From positions 1-38,812 of the forward strand of contig CCEZ01000025.1 in assembly GCA_000751555.1 (NCBI GenBank): DNA of 38,812 nt. The letters are read 5' to 3'. Below are positions 16,723-23,846 of this stretch, piece after piece. Position numbers and translations under genes: made by a program. A model generated the notes under the pieces. It worked only from the letters and a program-made list of their open reading frames with translations. It was not told where the DNA came from and did no database searches. Each line of letters starts with the position of its first letter. The stretch's first letter is position 1. Source of the DNA: Anaerosalibacter massiliensis. GTDB taxonomy: Bacteria > Bacillota > Clostridia > Tissierellales > Sporanaerobacteraceae.

Positions 16723-16898
16723 TTGCTTTCTCTCCTTTTTCTTCTTAAAAACTTAGACAATCTTGACTTTCTTACTATTTCATATCCACAATTTGGACAT
16801 TTATACTTCCCACAGTTCTTACTGAACGGACAACTAGAACAGGATTTTTTACTTTCTTCTTCTGTGAATTCAAATCCACAAAAATTGCATTTAATCAT
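16719..16898 (-). CDS. Small Cys-rich zinc-ribbon protein in the feo operon
   Basis: Protein of 59 residues from ATG 16898, which overlaps the feoB stop by four bases; AGGGGC lies upstream. It has seven cysteines: C4-x2-C7, C20-x2-C23, C29 and C34-x2-C37, then a very basic tail (RKSRLSKFLRRKRRESK). The outer pairs look like a zinc ribbon; the inner three could bind another metal or an Fe-S cluster. It has no membrane segment, so it differs from the usual FeoB-associated Cys-rich membrane protein. A role as FeoC-like regulator or iron chaperone is only a guess from position. Confidence 0.75.
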   Translation of the reverse strand: MIKCNFCGFEFTEEESKKSCSSCPFSKNCGKYKCPNCGYEIVRKSRLSKFLRRKRRESK

Positions 16899-18346
16899 AC
16901 TAAAGCCCCTGTAGTAATAAGTATCCAATTTAATGCATAGCCTGCAAAGAAAGAAAAAACAAATACAAAAGCTGCTATATAGATAGCCGTTTTAAGGCCT
17001 CTTTCCTTAATCATCATTACAAATTGAGCAACACAAGGTACAAATAATGTTAAGGTAGCTGAAGCTACTACTAATTGTCTTGCAGATAATATACCGCCTT
17101 TTACTAAATCAAATAATCCCGCTGCACCATAATCTCTTCTAAAAAATCCAAATAAGAATATTTCACTAACTTCTTCAGGAAGTCCAATTGCTGTGACAAA
17201 AGGTCTAAATATATTAACTAATACTGAAAAAATACCTATTATATTGCCGAACCAAATAAATACACTTATAAGTATAAATAATGGCAGTACTTCAGCAAAA
17301 TACCATTCCATTCTAGTATAGGTTTTCACCAATACATTAGATAATTTAGGAAGTCTTAATGGAGGCATTTCCATATAAAATAGTGGTTCTTCTCCAGGTA
17401 GAACCTTAGCAGCTAAATATCCAATAAATAAAAATACTACAACTATAAATATAAGCCACACAAGTAAAGCTTTAGGTTCTCCAGAAAGTAATGAAAGAAT
17501 CACACCAAGTTGTGCCGAACAAGGAATAGCCAAGGCTAATAACAAGGTGGATATAATCCTCTCCCTTTCAGTTTCTAAGGTTCTACTAACCATAGTAGCC
17601 ATAGTATCGCAACCAAATCCTAGTACCATAGGTATTACAGCTCTTCCATTAAGTCCTATCTTTTTAAATAGTCTATCTACTAACATTGCAAGTCTTGGAA
17701 GATATCCACTGTCTTCAATAATGGAAAAAACAAAAAAGAAAGTTCCAACTATAGGTAAAACTATAGCTATAGCATATCTTATTCCTAAAGTTATAATTCC
17801 ATAATCTCCACCAATTAATGTTCTAAGCCATTCCCAAGATACATAATCGTTTAATATATTATTAATCCAAGGATTTATATAAGCTTCAAATATATTACCT
17901 TCTAAAAAATCTACTATGACTCCAGCACCAAATTGCCCTACAAATTTATAAAGTCCAAAATAAAGAACTAAAAGAGCTATAGGAACTCCTGTAATTGGGT
18001 TTAACATGATTTTGTCTAAAGTTTCGGAAAAACTTTTCTTATTTGTTTCTGTTTTTACCATTACATTGTCTGTTAAAGTTTTAGCATATTTTTGTCTATA
18101 AGATGATATAACAAAAGTTAGAGGTCTTTCATATTTATTTTTAGTTTCTTCTACTATACTTATTATTTTTAAATAGTTTTCTTTTTCCCTTTCTTTTATC
18201 TCCTCTAATGAGTCTTCATCCTCTTGGAGTAAAAGTAAAGACAATGCTCTTTTAGATATTATATAATCTTTTTCTAAACTAGCTTCAATACCTTTTATTG
18301 CATTTTCTATTGTATCATCATATATAGTATCAGACCCTATTGACAT
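16895..18346 (-). CDS. feoB: FeoB membrane domain, separate polypeptide
   Basis: Protein of 483 residues that corresponds to FeoB without its GTPase domain. Residues 1-85 match the helical GDI-like linker (ENAIKGIEASLEKDYIISKRALSLLLL); from about 105 on there are two Gate-type membrane repeats with GFGCDTMATMVSRTLETER, ALAIPCSAQLGVILSL and FVPCVAQFVMMIKERGL. The conserved Cys residues are in place. It would form the Fe(II) channel in the inner membrane. The start ATG lies inside the end of the GTPase gene (17-base overlap) with AAAGGA nine bases upstream, which supports a real second start and coupling. Confidence 0.88.
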   Translation of the reverse strand: MSIGSDTIYDDTIENAIKGIEASLEKDYIISKRALSLLLLQEDEDSLEEIKEREKENYLKIISIVEETKNKYERPLTFVISSYRQKYAKTLTDNVMVKTETNKKSFSETLDKIMLNPITGVPIALLVLYFGLYKFVGQFGAGVIVDFLEGNIFEAYINPWINNILNDYVSWEWLRTLIGGDYGIITLGIRYAIAIVLPIVGTFFFVFSIIEDSGYLPRLAMLVDRLFKKIGLNGRAVIPMVLGFGCDTMATMVSRTLETERERIISTLLLALAIPCSAQLGVILSLLSGEPKALLVWLIFIVVVFLFIGYLAAKVLPGEEPLFYMEMPPLRLPKLSNVLVKTYTRMEWYFAEVLPLFILISVFIWFGNIIGIFSVLVNIFRPFVTAIGLPEEVSEIFLFGFFRRDYGAAGLFDLVKGGILSARQLVVASATLTLFVPCVAQFVMMIKERGLKTAIYIAAFVFVFSFFAGYALNWILITTGALV

Positions 18347-18902
18347 ATTTATCTATCCTTTCTTTTAATGTATCTATTCCTTCATTTAGAGCTGCAGTAG
18401 TTGAAATCACTGGTATGCCTAATTTTTCTTCTAATTTTCTTACATCAATTTTAAGACCTAACCGTCTTGCTTCATCCATAATATTTAATACTAATAATAC
18501 TGGAAGTTCACTTTCTATTAATTGAAAAGTTAGAGGAAGCATCCTTTCTAAATTTTTTGCATCTATTACATGAATTACTGCATCAGGCTTTTCTTTAAAT
18601 AAAAGTCTTTTAGTTACTTTTTCTTCTTCTGTAATACACATAAAAGAATACATTCCTGGTGTGTCTATTATTTCATACTCTTTATTTCCTATAATACCTT
18701 TACCTCTAGAAACTTCTACAGTAGTTCCTGGATAATTTGATACTGTTACATAGGATTTAGTCAATCTATTAAATAAAACACTTTTTCCTACATTTGGAGT
18801 CCCCACAAGTACAATCTTTTCTGCTTCTTTTCTTTCTAACACTTTCTCATCAATAATACTCTCATTATTATTCAAAGTCTCAACATCATTAAAAGATTTC
18901 AT
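18330..18902 (-). CDS. feoB: FeoB GTPase domain, separate polypeptide
   Basis: Protein of 190 residues from ATG 18902 (SD GGGGAGG, 8 bases upstream). It carries a complete G domain: G1 GTPNVGKSVLFNRLT, G2 in SNYPGTTVEVSRG, G3 DTPGMYSF, G4 LNIMDEA and a G5-like STTAALNEG. After the G domain it stops (DKYVNRV), exactly before the GDI-like linker that begins the next gene. It is the first gene of the feo operon and would be the regulatory GTPase of the ferrous iron channel. A recent frameshift cannot be fully ruled out, but the domain-border split and the second SD speak for two genes. Confidence 0.88.
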   Translation of the reverse strand: MKSFNDVETLNNNESIIDEKVLERKEAEKIVLVGTPNVGKSVLFNRLTKSYVTVSNYPGTTVEVSRGKGIIGNKEYEIIDTPGMYSFMCITEEEKVTKRLLFKEKPDAVIHVIDAKNLERMLPLTFQLIESELPVLLVLNIMDEARRLGLKIDVRKLEEKLGIPVISTTAALNEGIDTLKERIDKYVNRV

Positions 18903-18920
18903 AAAAACTGCCTCCCCGAC

Positions 18921-18939
18921 ATTGAAAATCATTTTCAAT
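18921..18939 (-). promoter_or_regulatory. Fur-box-like perfect palindrome before feoB
   Basis: The 19 bases ATTGAAAATCATTTTCAAT are a perfect 9-1-9 inverted repeat and match the Fur core TGATAATNATTATCA at 12 of 14 informative places. The site ends 18 bases upstream of the GTPase start, in the leader. Binding of iron-loaded Fur here would block transcription of feo. Confidence 0.65.
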
Positions 18940-19006
18940 AAATGACAAAAACTTACTCTCCGTTTATTTTTTATACAGAGAGTATTGATAGCTGTTTTCA
19001 CTTACA

Positions 19007-19035
19007 TATATATTTTATATGATAATAGATATCAA
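19007..19035 (-). promoter_or_regulatory. feo promoter with second Fur-box-like site
   Basis: On the minus strand TTGATA (19030-19035), a 17-base spacer and TATATA (19007-19012) form a plausible sigma-A promoter about 105 bases upstream of the GTPase start. The -35 lies within TGATAATAGATATCA (19020-19034), a second match to the Fur core (12 of 14). Two sites, one over the -35 and one in the leader, suggest tight iron repression. Confidence 0.5.
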
Positions 19036-19058
19036 TTCAATATTTTTTTAACAATTTT

Positions 19059-19709
19059 TTATCTTTGTCCATAACTATTTAGATAAAAATCTCTCATATA
19101 TTTTACATCTTCATCATTTAATTCTACTACTTTACCTAAAATTTTAGCATATATAGTAGCTTCTGCTGATTTCTCTAATATTAAAGCAATTTTTAAAGCT
19201 TCATTTAAGTTTCTTCCTACTGCTAATGCACCATGATTTGCTAATATAGCTGCATTTCTTCCTTCTAAAGCCTTTATTGTATTTTTAGCAAGTTCTAAAC
19301 TTCCTGGAAGTGCGTATTCTCCAACTCTTACATTTCCTCCTACTATCTGTACCAAATCTTCTACTGTAGCTGGTATTACTTTCCTAGCTATTGCAAATGC
19401 TGTACAATAAGTACTATGAGTATGTACAATAGCATGAGTATCTTTTCTACATTTATAAACTTCCATATGAAGATTGTATTCAGTTGAAGGTTTAGTTTTG
19501 CCATCTATTATATTCCCTTCTAAATCAAGTATAGGAATATCTTTAGGCTCTAATATACTATAATCTATGCCACTAGGAGTTATGGCCATTAGATTTTCAT
19601 TTATTCTTCTACTTATATTTCCCCAAGTACCAACTACTAATTTAGTATCAGACATTTTAATGCCTATATCTATAATTTCTCTTCTTTCTTTTTCATATTT
19701 TAGATTCAT
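19059..19709 (-). CDS. Class II aldolase (FucA-like), probable methylthioribulose-/deoxyribulose-1-phosphate aldolase
   Basis: Zinc aldolase of 216 residues. Catalytic Glu is E77 in PSTEYNLHMEVY; zinc ligands are H96 and H98 in AIVHTHSTYC and H159 in ILANHGALAVG; GTWGNISRR and TPSGIDY bind substrate phosphate in the family. By sequence alone it would be called L-fuculose-phosphate aldolase. As the last gene of a run with MtnA-like isomerase, phosphorylase and MTA deaminase, a better guess is the aldolase of the DHAP shunt, which splits 5-methylthioribulose-1-phosphate (or 5-deoxyribulose-1-phosphate) to DHAP and an aldehyde. The MtnB dehydratase is a related fold and an alternative, but no later genes of the oxygen-dependent route are here. 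SD AGGAGTG; 10 bases after the phosphorylase. Confidence 0.8.
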   Translation of the reverse strand: MNLKYEKERREIIDIGIKMSDTKLVVGTWGNISRRINENLMAITPSGIDYSILEPKDIPILDLEGNIIDGKTKPSTEYNLHMEVYKCRKDTHAIVHTHSTYCTAFAIARKVIPATVEDLVQIVGGNVRVGEYALPGSLELAKNTIKALEGRNAAILANHGALAVGRNLNEALKIALILEKSAEATIYAKILGKVVELNDEDVKYMRDFYLNSYGQR

Positions 19710-19719
19710 GTTCTCACTC

Positions 19720-20490
19720 CTATAGCTTTATCAATGAATTAGTACAATTACAATTTTCTTGATTTAATTCCGTTTGCAAAGCATCTATAAATAGTTTTGT
19801 GACTAGCTCTTTTTTTCCTTCCATAGCACCAGCTATATCATGAACTGTTATTCCAGTTGGTTCTATACCTGTACACCAATTGCTTATAATTCCTATAGCT
19901 GAATAACAAACTTTTAATTCTTTTGCAAGAATTACTTCCGGTACATTAGTCATACCTACTACATCTCCACCTAAGGCCTTGTACATTCTTATCTCTGCAG
20001 CAGTTTCAAATCTTGGTCCTTCAGTACATACATAAACTCCCTCACCCTTTATTTCAATGTTTTTCTCTTTTGCTACTTTATAAAAATTCTCTCTTAAATT
20101 AGTGCAATAGGGATCGGACATATCACTATGTATTACCCCTTCATTTCCACCTTCATAAAAAGTTATAGGTCTTGATTTAGTAAAATCTAAAAAATCATTT
20201 ATAACTACTATATCTCCTGGAGCATAGTTTTCATTCATAGATCCTACTGCCACAGTAGCATATATATATTTTATACCAAGTTTTTCTAAAGCTTTCATAT
20301 TTGCTCTATAATTAATTAAATGTGGAGGAACAGAATGGCCCTTTCCATGACGGGGAAGAAAAACTATTTCTTCCCCTTTTATCTTCACTATATATACTTC
20401 TACTTGTCCATACTCAGTATCAATATTTTTTATATAGGATTCTTCCCCTATATCATAAACTCCTGTACCACCAATTATAGCTTTTTCCAT
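19720..20490 (-). CDS. mtnP: MTAP-family nucleoside phosphorylase, probably methylthioinosine-type
   Basis: Protein of 256 residues of the PNP/MTAP family: phosphate loop GGTGVY (7-12), FLPRHGKGHSVPPHLINYR (44-62), NDFLDFTKSRPITFY and GPRFETAAEIRMYKALGGD (158-176), GMTNVPEVILAKE (179-191). The enzyme would split the nucleoside to base and (methylthio)ribose-1-phosphate. At the base-binding site it has S203-N204-W-C-T-G, where adenine-specific MTAPs have an Asp-containing segment. Asn here is the 6-oxopurine pattern, so methylthioinosine or inosine-type substrates are more likely than MTA itself. The deaminase gene in the same run would supply that substrate. Confidence 0.87.
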   Translation of the reverse strand: MEKAIIGGTGVYDIGEESYIKNIDTEYGQVEVYIVKIKGEEIVFLPRHGKGHSVPPHLINYRANMKALEKLGIKYIYATVAVGSMNENYAPGDIVVINDFLDFTKSRPITFYEGGNEGVIHSDMSDPYCTNLRENFYKVAKEKNIEIKGEGVYVCTEGPRFETAAEIRMYKALGGDVVGMTNVPEVILAKELKVCYSAIGIISNWCTGIEPTGITVHDIAGAMEGKKELVTKLFIDALQTELNQENCNCTNSLIKL

Positions 20491-20546
20491 TATTTCACCT
20501 TCCTAACAGATTATATTCTAATACAAAAATAATTGTTCTTTTTATC

Positions 20547-21584
20547 TTACGATCTCAATTTCAATATATTTTCTTTAAAAGGTGGATTTATAATTCCCTT
20601 TTCTGTAATAATAGCTGTAATATTCTCATTAGGGGTTACATCAAATGCTGGATTATATGCCTCTATTTCTTCTGGTGCTATTCTCACTCCCTGAATATGA
20701 GTAACTTCTTCATCATCCCTTTCCTCTATAACAATTTCTTTTCCAGTTTCAATATTAAAATCTATAGTAGAAATAGGTGCTGCAATATAAAAAGGAATAT
20801 TATAAGTTTTTGCAACCACAGATAACATGAAAGTACCTATTTTATTTGCAGTGTCTCCATTTGTTGCTATTCTATCTGCTCCCACAACTATTAAATCAAT
20901 TTTTCCATCTCTAATAAGAGTAGCAGCTACACTATCAGAAATAAGCTTGCAAGGTATATTCTCTTTTACAAGTTCCCAGCTAGTAAGTTTTGCCCCTTGA
21001 AGCCTTGGCCTTGTCTCATCAACATAGACAAAAATATCTTTTCCTGAGTAAAAAGCAGATCTTATAACCCCTAGAGCTGTCCCATATTCCACAGTAGCTA
21101 ATGCTCCTGCATTACAATGAGTAAGTATTGTAGCTTTTTCTGGAACAAGAGTATTGCCGTACTCTCCCATTGCCTTATTTATTTTTACATCTTCCTTGGC
21201 AATATTGTTTCCCTCTTCTTTTAATTTTTCGTATATTTCTACAGGAGATAATTCTTTATTTTCTTCAATAATATTTTCCATTCTTTTAATTCCCCACATA
21301 AGATTCACAGCTGTAGGTCTAGATTTATTTAAAGTATTTGATACTTCCTTCATCTTTTCTAGAAAATCCTTTTTATCCAAATGTTTATATTCTTTTGCCC
21401 CTAAAACAACTCCATAAGCTCCACTAGCACCAATGGCAGGAGCACCCCTTACTACCATATCTTTTATGGCAAAATCTACATCAGTATAATTTTCACATAC
21501 AAATATTTCAAAAGAATTTGGTAATTTTCTTTGATCAATTAAATAGAGCTTTTCATCTTTAAATTCAAGAGTTTTTATTTCCAA
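20547..21584 (-). CDS. mtnA: Methylthioribose-1-phosphate isomerase
   Basis: Protein of 345 residues, normal length for MtnA. It converts methylthioribose-1-phosphate to methylthioribulose-1-phosphate. Key marks are VVRGAPAIGASGAYG, the catalytic Cys in ILTHCNAGALATVEYGTALG (Cys 157 from this start), DETRPRLQGAKLTSWEL and the catalytic Asp in VVGADRIATNGDTANKIGT (Asp 237). The start is taken as TTG 21584 because AGGGG lies 9 bases upstream; an earlier TTG at 21593 directly touches the SD. The SD overlaps the stop of the deaminase gene. Related eIF2B-like isomerases acting on 5-deoxyribose-1-phosphate (DrdI type) cannot be told apart by eye. Confidence 0.9.
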   Translation of the reverse strand: MEIKTLEFKDEKLYLIDQRKLPNSFEIFVCENYTDVDFAIKDMVVRGAPAIGASGAYGVVLGAKEYKHLDKKDFLEKMKEVSNTLNKSRPTAVNLMWGIKRMENIIEENKELSPVEIYEKLKEEGNNIAKEDVKINKAMGEYGNTLVPEKATILTHCNAGALATVEYGTALGVIRSAFYSGKDIFVYVDETRPRLQGAKLTSWELVKENIPCKLISDSVAATLIRDGKIDLIVVGADRIATNGDTANKIGTFMLSVVAKTYNIPFYIAAPISTIDFNIETGKEIVIEERDDEEVTHIQGVRIAPEEIEAYNPAFDVTPNENITAIITEKGIINPPFKENILKLRS

Positions 21585-21596
21585 AAATATCAACCC

Positions 21597-22892
21597 CTAT
21601 CTGTTTATTAAATCTTTAGCACACCTTTCTGCATTGTACATGACCTTTTCTACATCAATAGTTCTTATTTCATATCCTTCCATGATTATTTTTCCATTTA
21701 CTATTACTGTATCAACATCAGAAGCCTGACAAGAATAAGCAATAGCTGAAACTACATTGTGTTTAGGGTATAAATGAGGCTTTTCCATATCTATAAGGAT
21801 TAAATCTGCCTTTTTACCTACTTCTATAGAGCCTATTTCTTTGTCCCAGTTCAAAGCTTTAGCTCCATTTATAGTCCCCATTTCTATAGCCTTAATAGCT
21901 GGAACAGATGTGGCTTCTTTTAAAACTCCTTTATTTATAAGAGCAGCAAGATTTATTTCTTCAAACATATTTAGATTGTTATTACTTGAAGAGCCATCAG
22001 TACCTAATGCTACACATATTCCCTTGTCTAGCATTTTTTGCACAGGAGCAAATCCACTAGCCAATTTTAAATTGCTACCTGGGTTATTTACAACTGCTAC
22101 ATTGTTTTCCCCTAGAATCTCAATATCTTCATCAGATACATGGACACAATGAGCTGCTAATGTTGGATACTTAAATAATCCTAGATCATAAACATGTTTA
22201 ATTGGTGATTTATTAAATTTATAAAAACTTTCTTCTACTTCTTTTCTAGTTTCTGAAAGATGGACATGTATTCCTGCTCCCAATTCATTAGCTAAGTTCA
22301 TTATTCTTTTAAGATAATCTGGACCACATGTATATGGTGCATGAGGTGCAACCATTACCTTTATTCTGCCATCCGCTTTTCCATGCCAATTATTATAAAG
22401 CTTTTTTGTATCTTCTAATTTTTCATTATTAATTTTCTCACTATCTTCTTCTATAAGCCCCCTAGACAATACTCCTCTAATACCAGATTCTTCTACTGCT
22501 TTTCCTACTTCATCCATGAAAAAATACATATCAGAAAAGCATGTAACTCCAGATTGTATCATTTCTACAATACTAAGCATAGAGCCCCAATAAATATCTT
22601 CTGCTTTAAGATTTGCTTCTACTGGCCATATTTTTTGTGTAAGCCATTCATGTAATGGCACATCATCTGCATAGTTCCTCAAAAGAGACATAGCTATATG
22701 AGTATGAGCATTTATAAGTCCTGGAAGAGCTACCTTACCATTTCCATCTATTACTCTATCTACCTTTATATCTCCTCTTAAATATCCAATATGTTCAATT
22801 TGATTATCTACAATATAAATATTAGTATTTTCAACAGGTTCTTTTTCTTTTCCCATTGGCAAAAGAGTTACATTCTTAATTAAAATTCCCAT
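21597..22892 (-). CDS. mtaD: 5-methylthioadenosine/S-adenosylhomocysteine deaminase family amidohydrolase
   Basis: Metal-dependent amidohydrolase of 431 residues from ATG 22892; the longer frame begins with the GTG of its SD (GGAGTG). Metal ligands are visible: H63 and H65 in [18 protein letters not shown]211 in GIHVHLSE, H248 in AAHCVHV and D299 in [11 protein letters not shown]. The segment [11 protein letters not shown] is the substrate loop of MtaD/DadD enzymes, which deaminate MTA, SAH, adenosine or 5'-deoxyadenosine to the inosine forms. It lies 12 bases upstream of the mtnA start. Chlorohydrolase-type relatives share the fold, but the neighbours support the nucleoside role. Confidence 0.88.
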   Translation of the reverse strand: MGILIKNVTLLPMGKEKEPVENTNIYIVDNQIEHIGYLRGDIKVDRVIDGNGKVALPGLINAHTHIAMSLLRNYADDVPLHEWLTQKIWPVEANLKAEDIYWGSMLSIVEMIQSGVTCFSDMYFFMDEVGKAVEESGIRGVLSRGLIEEDSEKINNEKLEDTKKLYNNWHGKADGRIKVMVAPHAPYTCGPDYLKRIMNLANELGAGIHVHLSETRKEVEESFYKFNKSPIKHVYDLGLFKYPTLAAHCVHVSDEDIEILGENNVAVVNNPGSNLKLASGFAPVQKMLDKGICVALGTDGSSSNNNLNMFEEINLAALINKGVLKEATSVPAIKAIEMGTINGAKALNWDKEIGSIEVGKKADLILIDMEKPHLYPKHNVVSAIAYSCQASDVDTVIVNGKIIMEGYEIRTIDVEKVMYNAERCAKDLINR

Positions 22893-22941
22893 ATAAATCA
22901 CTCCATTCTTTTCTACTCAATCTAATTATATTAATTATTTT

Positions 22942-23742
22942 TTAAGTTAAAAATAGTACACCTCTTAATATCTCAAAATAATCTTCAGAATTTAAAATTA
23001 TAGTTTTAGGCCCAATTTGCTTAACATTTGGATAAAAAGAATGTCTATAAGCCATTGCATGAGTAGAATATTTTATTTCTATTTCAAATGAACTAGGTAA
23101 CTTTATCTTACATTTATCTAAATCTTTTCTTAATGCTTTTTCTACTCCTTCTTTAATTCTAGATATGGCTACATCCGGATGAATGCTTACTGTAGAATTG
23201 CCAATTCCTTCATTAACTGCTACTGTGACTATATTTTCATTTAATTTATGTGCTTCACTACAAAGTCCTTTATCTCCACTTAAAAAGGCAACAGGCACTC
23301 CCAAATAAGCTGCTATATAGGAATGTAACAAGAACTCACTACAATTCTCTCCATTTAATTTAATATAGTCTATTGTGCTACTATTCATAGTATGAGCTAG
23401 AGGATTAAAATTAGTGCCTCCTCCAGAATGGTATCCTATATACATTAGAGCATCAAAAGATTCGTCTAGCCCTTGAACCATTGAAAAAGGATGTCCACTC
23501 CATCCTCTAATTAATCTAATATTTTCAGTTAATTTAGATGGATCTAAATTTCTTCCAGTTTCATGGGCATCTTTTATCCAAATTTCATCTGCTCCTGCAT
23601 TAGTAGCACCTTTACACGCTGCTTCTACTTCTCTAGTCATTTGCTCAGCAAAATACCTATAATCTTCTTTAGTTTTCTCTGTTTCATCCCAATGTGCAAT
23701 TCCAGTAACTCCCTCAATATCTGTACTTATATATATTTTCAA
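22942..23742 (-). CDS. M55 family D-aminopeptidase (DppA-like)
   Basis: Protein of 266 residues. Zinc-binding marks of the DppA family are ISTDIEGVTGI (D8, E10), WIKDAHETGRN (D58, H60) and MYIGYHSGGG (H104), followed by NGENCSEFLLHSYIAAYLGVPVAFLSGD. DppA is a cytoplasmic D-amino-acid-specific aminopeptidase that forms a decameric ring. The start is TTG with a strong SD, GGGGGGA. It is the first gene of the run that continues after 49 bases into mtaD, so it may be co-transcribed with nucleoside salvage genes, an unexpected pairing. D-Ala-D-Ala recycling is the usual guess for its role. Confidence 0.9.
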   Translation of the reverse strand: MKIYISTDIEGVTGIAHWDETEKTKEDYRYFAEQMTREVEAACKGATNAGADEIWIKDAHETGRNLDPSKLTENIRLIRGWSGHPFSMVQGLDESFDALMYIGYHSGGGTNFNPLAHTMNSSTIDYIKLNGENCSEFLLHSYIAAYLGVPVAFLSGDKGLCSEAHKLNENIVTVAVNEGIGNSTVSIHPDVAISRIKEGVEKALRKDLDKCKIKLPSSFEIEIKYSTHAMAYRHSFYPNVKQIGPKTIILNSEDYFEILRGVLFLT

Positions 23743-23804
23743 TCGAATCCCCCCATTTCTATATTATATGTTAATTCTACCCTTTATTTAGTTCTAATTC
23801 AAGA

Positions 23805-23836
23805 AAACCCCTAAGTTAAATTTAACTTAAGGGTTT
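23805..23836 (-). terminator. Terminator of nhaC
   Basis: A 32-base near-perfect palindrome (arms AAACCCCTAAGTTAAA / TTTAACTTAAGGGTTT, one mismatch) lies ten bases downstream of the nhaC stop. It separates nhaC from the M55-led operon, whose promoter must lie in the remaining 60 bases. Confidence 0.75.
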
Positions 23837-23846
23837 AAAGTATATA

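Noticed and set aside
18330-18346. feoB split as a sequencing frameshift
   Set aside because: The break lies at the border of the G and linker domains and the second gene has its own SD and ATG, so I treat it as two genes; the doubt is kept in the findings.
18903-19001. N-terminal extension of the FeoB GTPase (33 residues from ATG 19001)
   Set aside because: This part covers the Fur-like palindrome and the SD; the strong GGGGAGG belongs to the ATG at 18902.
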